Positions 19,191 to 30,000 of a stretch of DNA of 64,000 bases are shown piece after piece. Source of the DNA: Sycobia sp. Sy_11 (Eukaryota; Arthropoda; Insecta; Hymenoptera; Epichrysomallidae); contig JACCIC010000121.1 in NCBI GenBank assembly GCA_018907035.1, positions 891,001 to 955,000 of the forward strand, given 5' to 3'. Below the pieces are notes generated by a model. The model saw only the letters and a program-made list of their open reading frames with translations, was not told the origin of the DNA and searched no databases. The position numbers were made by a program, and so were the translations under genes. How positions within the stretch are numbered: position 1 is the first letter of the stretch; the number at the start of each line of letters is the position of its first letter.

Positions 19191-19699
19191 TGTTCTTTCC
19201 CTCTGTTATTATTTTTTCTTTAGTGGGTTTCAACATTGAACCCCTGATTTCTGTGGAAAACAATGCATTATTGCATTGAAGTCGATTATTATTCTATATA
19301 TTAATGGTACTAATTTTACTCGTAAGTGGCTTGGTTGCCCAAGCCAATGTTGCTAAACGCAGGCTATTTATGCGACGCGTACTACGATGTTACCTGTCCA
19401 AGTGCAGTAACGGAACTGTTTTTGTAATTTACCATACGCATACAACTTATTTAACGTATTATACCAATAGATTCGAGTCCTCACGGTATAATATTCATAT
19501 ATGAAAAAGTAAAGAAATAAATAAATATATTGTTATAGTCTTTTATTTAAATTAAATTATTGGTTCAATACATCTGTAGTACTATTCAGTACTATTCAGT
19601 GCTATACAGTACTATAAATAGTTTATATTGACATTTAAATCATATAAAATAACTTTTATATAAGAACCTCATTTTTTAAATTAATGTATAAACTTTTAA
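19191..19699. other. AT-rich spacer inside the inverted repeat
   Basis: No gene recognised. There is a short repeated TAGTACTATTCAGT motif around 19577-19612. The small plus-strand ORF 19304-19504 has no domain. Confidence 0.4.
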
Positions 19700-20214
19700 T
19701 AAGGGGGTGGGAAACTTAGCGGCTGCACGTCGACACGCTCGTATTGACTGCGATCACACACATGTGTATTATAAAAACAAAAGTAGAACTAAATTGTCGA
19801 AAGGTTGCAAAGATTGAGAAATAGATCTTTGATAATCATATTAAAAACTGGCAAAAATACTGATTACAAGGAAATTTGACTGATAAAAATCGGATGAAAT
19901 GATTTTATAGGGTTTATGCAATATCTTCATAATTATTTTATACGATTTTATACGTAACTCGAGCCCAAACCATTTGATTTTTACCATTCAAATTTTCTTG
20001 CAATCAGTATTTTTGTTAGTTTTAAATGTGATTATCAAATATCTATTTTTCAATCTTTGTAGCAGGGTTGTTAGAGACCGTTGTAGAAGAAGAAACAGAA
20101 ATTTTATTCATAGACACGTGAACTTTCGTCAATGCGTCCGTATATCCAAGCAGTTAAGCGAGCGTTGACAAAAGATAGGAAAAATAACAACTACTGGTCT
20201 TTGCTGTGTTTACC
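19700..20214. repeat. right arm of long inverted repeat; foldback unit
   Basis: This is the mirror image of 16437-17084. The internal foldback (about 19735-20063) has one arm truncated at CAATCTTTGTAGC, after which the outer arm resumes. The two arms enclose about 2.6 kb holding a Jockey-like relic. Confidence 0.75.
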
Positions 20215-21292
20215 CGACTTCCCCTCCTTTCCCTTTTTTTGACCTCTTTTTTCTCGCTTGCAGGCAACGACCCACTTCTCTGTGCCCTGATTGGCTCACA
20301 GACATCGGTCCGTACTGCAAAAATTATTAAAAATGGACCTATATGAGTATTTATAGTTACACATAATTGTTCCTTCCCGATATAATGCTGCTAATATGAG
20401 CAATTATATCTGAGACACCGTGTATATGGCGCATGGCCACTCATTGGTGTCGCAATGGTGGCGAAGGTGTCTCTTAACCCAATCGCTTCTCACGGCGGAT
20501 GGTCGCCACAATATTTCGTGGTATTATCTTCTTCCTTCCGATTACGGATAGCGTAGCTGCACTGTTATTCGGTATTGATTACATGTCCAGAAAAACCTGA
20601 AAAAAACGCTTGAAAGCTTAGAAAAAATGACAAAACAATCAGGCCCATTATCGCACACATAACAGTCTTATCGGTTGAACTTCTATAGTGCATTCCTCTC
20701 CGTCTTCTTCTGCTACTTCTCGAGTCGATGAGCCAATTAAACACTTCTTTCTGAGGTCGACCAATCAACGGCATCTATACTATCGTGATACGGCCGAGAC
20801 CGACATTGTCTATTGATAACATCTTATTACTTTTTCAGTATCCTCGCGCTATTTTCAAATTAATATGGGCAGTATATTAATATGTACATACAACTCGATA
20901 ATTCCACAGCACGCATTATGGTACAGATTAGGTCACTTAAACCTAAATGTACATTTTTTACAATTATTTCATCATCACTGTAAATATCTTCCATGTCAGA
21001 TGAATTTTTGGCTGATAATTATATATAATTAATTTTTTTGTATCCTCTAGCATTTCTTTTTTGTTACTTTTAATATAATTTTTTCTGTAAAATGAGAGAC
21101 CTAGGATGTTATTAAAAATATATTATCTATATCTATCTTGCAAATTCTGATTTCGAGAATCTCTTCTGGAAAATTTGTTATTGAAATTTTTAAAATCTTT
21201 GTTGCGGTATTCCTTAGCTTCCTCCTAAAGTTAACCTAAAATATAATCCGTAAATAATTTACTTCATATGCATAATATATATAACATATTAC

Positions 21293-21339
<47 letters not shown>

Positions 21340-22054
21340 TTGTAACCACCGATTTGATATAAATTCAATATATATTATGTCGCAGATAATTTTAAGAATA
21401 GGAGTGATCTCCCCGGGTCCGCCGCTGCGTATACGGTAAGGTTGCACGTGTAGTCCGCGAAAGAGATATTCTCAAGAAGAGCGACCCCCCCCCCCATTAT
21501 CTTCCCCACGTGGCCATCTATAACTGCTGTTTATTTTCCCCAGCGCGTTATGGAGCCCGTAAGATGTGGGTAACCTACGAGCTACCGCATCTGTATTATT
21601 GTAAATATTGTACAAGAAATTCCGTGTCGTCATATTAACCTCCCGTCTAGTTATTATAGTATATTCCGTCCTCCGTCCCACGTCCCACTTTTCAACTACT
21701 GCTAAAGCCAGTGTATTCGCCTGCGTGAACGCAAACACACGCACTCATTCAAGCAGCCGACTACTCCGTAAGTATATCCGTGTAAATTATACGTTACCAA
21801 TCGTATCCAGAACGTTGGGTCTGCCACGAGTACGCATATACGGCACGCGCTTAAACATACCCATATATTTTTTCCCCTCGCGACAAACGCAACAAACTAG
21901 CCGCAAGTACGTATAGCTCAGTACTGCACGAAGGGGCGGCCATCTTAGCTCGTGTAGCACAGAAGTGCACAGTAATCCAGCAGAAAGCCATTGGCAATAG
22001 CATGCAGGCGAAAGCAGCTGGCACTACACTATATGAGGAAAAATTATCTTACGC
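20215..22054. other. unassigned stretch, no gene recognised
   Basis: Mixed composition with a TA microsatellite at 21297-21338 and an 11-base C run at 21485-21495. The ORF 20565-20774 (minus) has one hydrophobic stretch but no recognisable family. ORFs 21472-21744 and 21608-21916 overlap on opposite strands and look like chance frames. Part may be the flank or terminal region of the Mutator element, but I could not find matching inverted repeats. Confidence 0.4.
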
Positions 22055-23881
22055 TCAATAAGCGATTCCTGGGCCATAGAATATGCCTTCAACTTGTTCC
22101 AGGCGAGTATGTTCATCTAATCTAGCCTCCTTTTTCTGAGTTCTGCTCTCCTTAGAAGGCTCATTCGAGCGGCGGTTCTGTCGAACGATACCCTGTTGGT
22201 CTCGCATATTGGCGAAGTGCATGGCGGTTTCGCCGATTTTCAGGCCCATAACTTCCATTATTTTCAAAAGTGGGCTGAATCCTTCATTAAAAATCCAGGC
22301 AGCAGTGACGCATGCAATTTTAACGATTTTTTTTCCATTATAGACATGCTTCGGTGCCATAGCCCAAACTGTTGAGTTGAAACACTCATTGTTATTTTGA
22401 GGGTTTCTGCCCAAACATCTGTCCAGCAATTCCGTTTTTGTTAGATCTTCGTAGACCGGTTTCAGCACCTCTTGTATGTCACTAACAAGAGCAAGACGAT
22501 GTTTATAATTTTTAAAGCGTTGTTTGCTTCGGCCTTCTTATACTTGCACCAGCTGTTTGAACAGTACGTATGCTGTGGTTTGGAGTCTGTTGAGATTTTG
22601 TGGTAATAGCCGGCCCAGATCTCGTTACGCATGCCTTCTACTGAATTTGAATTCCTTTCAATTGCAAGACTGTAGTTTTTAGATAACTCCTTCATTAATT
22701 TGATACTTAGATCAGTAGTCTTCACTTTTTTAAACAAGACTTTTGGTTTCTTCACAACTTTTTTTGGTGCAGCTACTTTTTTCGTTTTTTTATTTTCCGG
22801 CCTTCAGTTTTGCAGTCTCAGCTTTTTTCATTTGAGTTAAAATTTCCTTCGCATCTCTTGCACGTTTGAAAATTCTTTTGGCAACATGTAGCACACACTC
22901 CAGCTTTTTCACAACGAAATTTTCGCCGTATGGGTATGTATCAAGCAGCATTTTAAATGTTTTCGAGTCGCCATCGCCTATATAAAAGCCATATTGAACT
23001 ACATATTTCTCTAGCGATCTTAAAAACATTTTTACAATACCTTGAACTTCTATTTTACCGGCGCTATCTTCATAATTTGCACTACAATTGGCTTTATACT
23101 TTTCATACCACGCAGTAAAATCAATAGCGTCTGTGATTTTTTTACGACAATCACATGCTCTGTAATAACTTGACATAACTACAACGTCAAGAATTTTGTT
23201 GCTGTACTTGCCAATTAAAGACACGATACCAATGAGCGAAGTAAAACCTCTCTGTGCCCAGGATCCGTCTCCAGAAACCGTCAGATTTTCAGCAAATCCC
23301 TTTTCAACATTTAATTTTTTTTGTTCATCGATTGCCTTGCGTTGAACCAAATCGAATACACTTTTGACAGCGATTTTGATGTTCTCTACGATTTCATAAT
23401 AAATTTTTATATTGAAAGTTGTCCGTAATTCCATCAGTCCATAAAATAACTGTATCCCTTTCAGGCCAGTACCAAGCAAACGAAACACAAATACGAGTCG
23501 ACGATTTATTTCATATCCAGTGCCGATCATCGGACACAAATTGATGTACCTGTCTCCACAGCCACAAGTAACGCACATTTTGAAACCGAGGCCTCGCAAC
23601 CCATATTGTGAAAATTTCATTTGTATATGGCAAACAGAACACACTGCCCACTGTGAGAGCATTGAAAACAGAGTAAAAAAATGAATAAAGAAATAACCAG
23701 CAGTATTATCAACTTTCACATCAAAACTTGGATCGTTAGACTTTTTCAGTTTTGTTGCTGATGTACTCGTGTTACTAGTACCTCCTTCGTCAGTGAATCT
23801 GTGTCCGTGAAAAGAACATTTTCTAGTTCTAGATGAACGACTAGAAGTTTTCTGTGCACGATACAGTTTCTTCGTTTCCAT
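22055..23881 (-). pseudogene. Mutator-superfamily (Phantom-type) transposase
   Basis: Three consecutive minus-strand frames encode one protein of about 600 residues. 23881-22790 begins METKKLYRAQKTS and carries the catalytic-region blocks TVSGDGSWAQRGFTSLIG, CDCRKKI, FYIGDGDSKTFKMLLD and VVKKLECVLHVAKRI. 22755-22462 has GMRNEIWAGYYHK and HTYCSNSWCKYKK. 22468-22055 has LTKTELLDRCLGRNPQNNNE, FNSTVWAMAPKHVYNGKKIV and IFNEGFSPLLKIMEVMG. These blocks are those of the insect Mutator-like transposase domain. Single-base shifts occur near 22770 (A/T-rich homopolymers) and near 22500. It would cut and paste the element; ends not identified. Confidence 0.85.
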
Positions 23882-24394
23882 TGCAAATAGATAGATGCTT
23901 CACTTTTGAACTTCGAATTACGACTGATTCTCCATTACTGAAATACAGAACTGAAATACAGAAGCAAAATTATAAAGGGAAGGTAATATTGAGAAGCAAA
24001 GGTATATATTTTGATGAGAATATATATAGGTGTAATGATTTACAATAGGGGAACAGCTGCTGCAGCGAACAAGGCCAGGTAGATGGTTTATCCAGCGTGC
24101 GCGCAGGGCGGGTCGGAATAGCGCGCTCGGGTAAGTGCGTTCGAAACGTGAAAAAGTATAGTTAGACTATCTGAATCTTTCTAAAATTTTGAGCTAACAT
24201 TCCTTAATATATTTACTTTCGAAAAATATCAAAAAAAATAAAACATTTTTTTCAGAGTTGTAAAGTAGAATACTGCCTTAAGAAGAAAAAGAGAACTTCA
24301 ACAGGTAGACTAAAGTGCCCTCTCGCACCAGGACACGAAGGACAGAAGAAATAAGATCTGTCACTAGGCCAACATAACCTATAAGCTGCAAGCA
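23882..24394. other. non-coding gap between Mutator and mariner
   Basis: No gene recognised. A short GC-rich patch (about 24048-24145) is followed by AT-rich sequence up to the TA duplication of the mariner at 24395. Confidence 0.4.
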
Positions 24395-24396
24395 TA

Positions 24397-25641
24397 CGAG
24401 AGTAGTCCCAGAAGTAGCCGGCCCAACAAATAAAACTCAACAATTTTGGAATAAAATATATTTATTTTTCAATATAATCTCCTTTCAGCTCTATACAGTT
24501 TCCCCAGTGATGTTCAATAAGTTCGATACGCTTTTTATAATAAGAATTGTCAAGCTCCTCATAATAGCCATTAACTGCCGACATCACCTCTTCATTGTTG
24601 GAAAATCTTTGACCAGCGAGCCATTTTTTCAAATCTGGGAACAGAAAATAATCCGAGAGAGCTCAATCTGGCGAATTGGGTACATGATGTGCTAATTCAA
24701 ACTCTAATTCATTAATTTTGGCGATTGCAATAACGGATGTGTGAGCTAGTGCATTGCCTTGATGAAACAACACTTTCTTCTTAGCCAAAGGTGTCAATTT
24801 TCGCTTGATTTTTTCACTCTAACATTGCAATAAGATCGTATAGTACTCGCCGTTGATAGTTTTTCCTTTTTCAAGATAGTCAATGAAAATTATCCCACAC
24901 GCATTCCAAGAAACCGACGCCATAACATTGCTTGCACATGGAATGTCTTTGCCTTCTTTGCAGCCCGTTCTCTTTTTTGAGTCCATTGTTTTAATTGTTC
25001 TTTTGTTTCTGGTGTGAAGTAGTGGACCCATGTTTCATCCATAGTTAGGAAACGGCGAAACTTTCATGACGCTGTTTTTGTTCCATTGTGAGGAAACGCG
25101 GCACCCATCTTGCGCACAGCTTTGTCATCTCCAATAAGCCATGTACTGCACTTTTTGAAATGCCTATCATGTCTGCTACCTCGCGCACTTTCAGTCGACG
25201 ATCATCCTCTTTGTAGGTTTTCAACCGCTTTGTGGATTTTCTTCAAAATTTCTAGACTCGTCACCTTGTTTGGTCGACCACTGTGATGCTCATCTTAGCA
25301 GCTCGTACGGCCTCGTTTAAACTCTGCTACCCAATATTTTACTGTTGCAAACGAAGGAACAGTTTCACCCAAAGTAGAGTGTAGTTCAGCGTTTATATTG
25401 GTTTAGCTGAGGCCTTTCAAATAAAAGTATTGTATCACATAACGATGACCAATTTTTTCCATGTTTACAAATTCACTGAAAACGTTCACTGTTCATGGCT
25501 GTCAAACAAAGACTAAACATCATGGCGTCTTCAAACTTGAGACATATGCTTTATAGATTGCGTACTTTCTAACACAGTGGTATTTTTTGAGCAACTACCG
25601 CCACCTCTAGGTCAGGCCAGGTACTTCTGGGACCACCCTCG
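24397..25641 (-). mobile_element. mariner element, degenerate, with TIRs and TA duplications
   Basis: Imperfect inverted ends match: CGAGAGTAGTCCCAGAAGTA at the left and, reverse-complemented, CGAGGGTGGTCCCAGAAGTA at the right. They are bordered by TA at 24395-24396 and 25642-25643. Length (1245 bp) is normal for mariner. The minus-strand transposase runs from MEKIGHRYVIQYFYLKG at 25462 to ELKGDYIEK near 24456, with many stops. Confidence 0.88.
24456..25462 (-). pseudogene. mariner transposase, degenerate
   Basis: Recognisable pieces in order are the N-terminal MEKIGHRYVIQYFYLKG, the helix-turn-helix region, LTMDETWVHYFTPETKEQ (first catalytic Asp) and VMASVSWNACGIIFIDYLEKGKTI (24819-25031). 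Then come VLFHQ-like and C-terminal ELKGDYIEK. The second and third Asp regions are garbled by shifts. The protein is not functional as read. Confidence 0.85.
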
Positions 25642-25643
25642 TA

Positions 25644-26640
25644 TGACAGGTGTCAGAAAATTGAAAGGGCCAGAAAGGTGGGAAGGGAATGGAATTTTCT
25701 CACTATGTAAAGTGAGCACATTAGCTTTTACATAGCTCACTACGTAAAGTGAGCTCCTCTGTCGTAATAATACCTACAATAGTTGAAATCATTTCCAGAA
25801 AGGCAATTATAATTTCCAATTTTTAGCAAAATAAATAAGCAAAGACTCCTTATGTCGACGAAGCTCGTGCAAGACATAAGGAAGAAGTAGCTAGTGAGAA
25901 ACTAAGCAACATTAAGGACAAATGTAAAAGGGTAAAATTAATTAAAGTAATTTGAACAATAAATCGTCAACCTTAAATAATCAGATAACTATTAATTAAG
26001 TAAATAAATAAATTAAAACTTATTGTAAAATAACAAGTAATAGTAAATAATAATAAAACTAAATTGAATAGTTGAGTGAAAAGAGAATTCTAAACAATTA
26101 TAACTAATGTTAATGACAAACTAAAAAGAAACATCTTCATGCAATAACTAAATAAATGATGATGCTACCACCAAATGTTTTTCTTTTCCTTTATAGATTT
26201 GATAAAGACTACTGTCAATAATAAAGGTAAAATACTTTGATAGTAAACCTACAAATACAACCTTATATCTCATACATGAAACAGACAGCTAAGGTAATAT
26301 TTACAAGTAGCGACAACAGGACCAACAATATTGATAAGGATGAGAGTATAATAAATACAACATGGTTTACACTACTAATAATAATAATTAAATAATTATC
26401 CTATAGAATATCATCCTATAAATAGTAACAGAACAATAGTATCCGAGTAATAACAAAGCACTGAACGCAAAATTAAAATATTAATTGGATAACTATAACA
26501 GCAACAAAGTCAAGAAATATAAATAAATAATAACATAATACATAAGATCTATCTAAGCGACTTTAAATCGATAGACGTGCCTCAATTAATATAGCAGTAA
26601 ATTGAGTAGAAAAAGGAACTCACGCGACACTACAAGGAGC
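25644..26640. other. AT-rich DNA, no gene
   Basis: The stretch starts with a repeated near-palindromic motif (CACTATGTAAAGTGAGC at about 25700, CACTACGTAAAGTGAGC at about 25738). It continues as A-rich sequence with many AATAATAA runs and no recognisable coding. Confidence 0.45.
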
Positions 26641-26900
26641 CGATATCATCAGAAGAAGATATGGTGAGCACGGCACTACAGTTCAACACCCCGAAATACC
26701 AGAGGCTCATCACGGCAAACGACCGAGGAAACCAGAAGAACTCATAGAAGCGATTCCCCTAGATATCGGTTACCTGAACCGAAATATTGAAACCCTCTAC
26801 AATCCCCGAACTACCAGTCACCATCACCCTCTCGAAATAGGCAGCCAGGACCACAATAACATACATATCCCATCCAACACACATCCGAACATCAGGAAAT

Positions 26901-27218
26901 ATGACCAAACATAACCGATTCCTAAACATAGAGCTAGTGGGCAAGATATTCCCTGCGCTGATCGATCCTAGCGCACAGAGATCGTACGTTGGCCTGGTTC
27001 CCATTAGTGAATCGGCGATTATACCGATGATCTCATACATACAGATGCCTGATGCGAAAGTTGGCACAAATAATGGCAAGATAAACTTGCTACTCAATAT
27101 TGCTGACCGGCAAGTTAAAGCGCTGTTCAAAGTAGCCAAGTTAAAATATGACTTAATCCTCGGCCTGGACATTTTAACGCCCATGAAAATGACAATAAAT
27201 TTCACGGATGCTACATAA
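26901..27218 (+). pseudogene. gypsy copy B aspartic protease
   Basis: The 105-residue frame has FPALIDPSAQRSYVGLVP at the active-site position and YDLILGLDILTPM at the second conserved block, the layout of retropepsin-like proteases. The catalytic triad reads Asp-Pro-Ser instead of the common Asp-Thr/Ser-Gly. Flanking frames are broken. Copy A has lost this domain altogether. Confidence 0.8.
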
Positions 27219-27379
27219 CTCACGCCTTGAAAAATCAGGCGTTTCGTAACCCAAGAAAATTGCCTACAAGAAACCATCACAGTCATATCGGCAGTTAATG
27301 GCGTAGCACGACTCAATAACACTGAACGGGGAGAGCTCTTGCGGGTATTATACCAGCACATATCCTCACCGAGTGAAAC

Positions 27380-27930
27380 CTTTTAGCTGGCGCGCATGCA
27401 TCTACATCATATAGATGTACAAGTGCATCGCTCAGTAAAACAACGCTTACGCCGCATCCCTGATAGGCTACTGAAACAGATCCATCATAAGATTGACAGG
27501 TTGCTCACCGTAGTTGTTAATCATCCTCATCTACATGGACGACATAATCATCACCACGAAAACATTTGAGAAACACACTCGCGAGCTAAAAGCGGTGCTC
27601 ACTCGCCTAAATGAGGTCGGGCTGCCAACTAACAAACTGGAATCCGAATATTCCTGCTTGAATGATAAATATCTCGAAAGAAAATTCAACCCGAATAAAA
27701 TTCGCACGGTGAGCGAATATCCAAGGCCTACTAATCTGTGTCAACTTCAGGCATTTTAAGGAATGGTTGGATGGTATGCGCAGTTCATATAAGACCTGGC
27801 CAAAAACAAGCTGCCACTCACGAAACTATTGAAAAGCGACACCAAATGACACTGGGGGCAGACTCAGCAGGAAGCCTTGGAAAACTCCTAATTCTACTGA
27901 CGCAAGCGCCCATCTTATCACGTTCCGATC
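27380..27930 (+). pseudogene. gypsy copy B reverse transcriptase, partial
   Basis: After HRSVKQRLRRIPDRLL (the RT entry segment) the frame jumps to LIYMDDIIITTKTFEKHTRE, so palm and finger blocks between are deleted. Thumb sequence follows (RPTNLCQLQAF, stop, GMVGWYAQFI, KLPLTKLLKS). A short remnant of the connection to RNase H follows (LTQAPILSRS). Compared with copy A, stops replace several codons. Confidence 0.8.
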
Positions 27931-28129
27931 GCTCATGCGATCGAATGTGCAGTGACCGCAGCCGTGTACAGTCACATACAGGCGTCACCAGAGTTTTTAA
28001 ATTTCTAAATCCGCGCAAAAATCCGTCGTACCGACTTCTACAAGGAACTGCACCGTAAATGCAAAACACCGACGTATTGATTTAATAGAATAAAGACATT
28101 CTCAGCGATATATAACATAGCGAACATCA

Positions 28130-28980
28130 ACGTTAACGAGGTAGTGCGAGCGTTAAAAGAGCTCCAAGAAGAACAAACGAATCTCATCGAGTTCATCCCG
28201 TACTCGACGCACGAGATCGGTTGAAGAAACGGGAGATACGACAGAAAAGAGATCCGTCGACCATGCCTCTTTTAGTCTGTCCTTGTTGGATATAGACACG
28301 CCCACAACGGAAAATCCCAGAATGAAACCTCTAGCCAACCTACCCCTACCGAAGAAAGTGCACAGCATGAGGGCATTGATTCCCCTCATCTTATTCATAC
28401 CAATAATGCACAGGAGTACGTACGACCGCAACGACGTAAAACTACGGATGCACAAGAGTGCACACGTCCGAAACGACGTAAAACTATGGAAGCTCAAACA
28501 TAACAAATGAGCGCACCTGCACTTCGATGTGAAACTATGGAAGCTCAAGAACAAGAAATGAGCGTTCGTCCAGAACGACATAAAACTAACGAAAAAATCG
28601 AAAAAATTTGAATGATGAACAAAGACAATGCAGCATAAGAAGAAAGAAAAGGAAAAAAAGAAACCAAAGAACCGGAGAGTGGATCACTGTAGACTACACT
28701 TCCGATAGCGGAGATTCTCATAAGATGAGACCATTGGAAGCATTCCGGCGAAAGCTGGAAGTCCACCGCAACTCTAAACACGCGATCCCATATACGACAG
28801 GGAAACAGGTACGATCAATAAATCCCATACCATATCGACCAGGATCAAATATCTGCCGTAAGATATCTCCCAGCATGCAGTTCGTAAAGGAGCCAGCTTC
28901 AACGATCGTGTACAGGAGTCTATACCACTGCGATCGTTGCGCTTTCATGCGCTCAGTCGCAATGCTGAAGACGGGATGAT
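28130..28980 (+). pseudogene. gypsy copy B third ORF with RRKTT repeats
   Basis: Split over several frames, this region mirrors copy A's third ORF in order. First comes TNLIEFIPYSTHEI (copy A: NLIEFSPDSIQEI), then FSLSLLDIDTPTTENPRM (copy A: FTLSLLDTSIPSSDNPIM) and QPTPTEESAQ. The repeats RPQRRKTT, RPKRRKTM and RPERHKTN follow, and last MRPLEAFRRKLEVHRNSKHAIPY-type sequence at 28608-28800. No signal peptide or membrane span seen. Confidence 0.65.
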
Positions 28981-29102
28981 CACAAAGTGCTACATCACAG
29001 AGGAGAAAGAAAGAACAATTGTATCGACAAATTACAAGGTCTTCGGCGAAACTGCCCCCGTCGCAAGCATCGATGAATCATCTATTGGGCTTCAGGTAAC
29101 GC

Positions 29103-29450
29103 ATGCAAATACTGCCTGCTCGATATAGCAGTGTCGCCATCCCCAACTTCATATTTCCAAACCGATCGCACCCGTCACCACTAGCAAGACCAGTAGCAGG
29201 TTTACATAGTGTGCCAAAAAAAAAAGAAGTTGCGGCAGCACCATTCGGAGCAGAAGGTTTCTCTACAAAGAAAGCAGTGCCACAGAGCGGCTGTTAGAAT
29301 TACGGCAGAAAGGGGCACCGTTACTCCGCCTGCCTACAGCCTCGGAATAGACGGTCCTGCTACAGGTGTGGCAGAATGATCCACGATGTGCATATTTGCA
29401 CATTCTGTCCGAAACGGTTGATCCCTGCCGTATCATCTTAGGAAGAGGAA
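29103..29450 (+). pseudogene. nucleocapsid-like region with CCHC zinc knuckles
   Basis: One frame reads, after a Pro/Ala-rich stretch, a first knuckle that has lost one Cys (a stop and a Tyr stand in it, before GRKGHRYSAC). A complete second knuckle follows, CYRCGRMIHDVHIC, with spacing C-x2-C-x4-H-x4-C. This is a Gag nucleocapsid signature (RNA packaging), yet it lies downstream of the third ORF. It may be the gag of an adjoining tandem copy or a rearrangement. Confidence 0.6.
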
Positions 29451-30000
29451 AGCGACTGCGGGGCGTAGTCAGCGTAAAAAGCGAAGACGACACACTAGAT
29501 ATCGATGCAAAAGGTTACATAGACGGAAAGGACGCGCCCGAGAGACGAGACCCCCACAGTCGCGCGGACATTACACGAAGTCATAAGTGCAGTGAAAAAC
29601 TCATAGCCAGTCATGATAATCATGCCAGAAGCGATGATCTACTTAAACAAATAAAGACTGATCCACCGTTACAAATCCCTCAGTCAAAATACCTACCGCT
29701 TTCCCCTAACGTTGTCCCCGTTAATTTCCCCTACCCAACAATAAACAGCACTCGAATAGCCTCATAGGAATGTTAGTAGACCACGAAGTAGTCCACAATC
29801 ACGTGCAGCATGGCCGAGAAACGGACAATTAGATGTAATAACTTTTGTGCTCTGCGATTAAAAATACTGTAATGGCAGAGCGTCGGTCGGCGAGGACAAA
29901 TAAAGTAAAGGAGCGAACAATGGCTCAAAAACAGAGTAGGCTACTTTCCCATCCTACCAACGCTGTACCTGACTCAACCAGCCGAAACAGTTCTGAAAGC

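Larger units (their letters stand above)
26640..30000 (+). mobile_element. Ty3/gypsy relic, copy B (same family as copy A)
   Basis: Plus-strand pieces are protease, part of RT with YMDD, a third ORF with the QRRKTT repeat, and a nucleocapsid-like region with CCHC knuckles. RNase H and integrase are missing, as is the N-terminal half of RT. Shared blocks with copy A (YMDDIII...TFEKHT, QPTPT...RPQRRKTT, MRPLEAFRRKLEVHR) show one family. Ends are approximate; no LTR pair was identified. Confidence 0.8.

Noticed and set aside
20565..20774. 69-residue ORF with a hydrophobic segment
   Set aside because: No family recognised, no context and no conserved start; treated as a chance frame.
28153..28581. 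142-residue minus-strand ORF
   Set aside because: Antisense shadow of the gypsy copy B third ORF.
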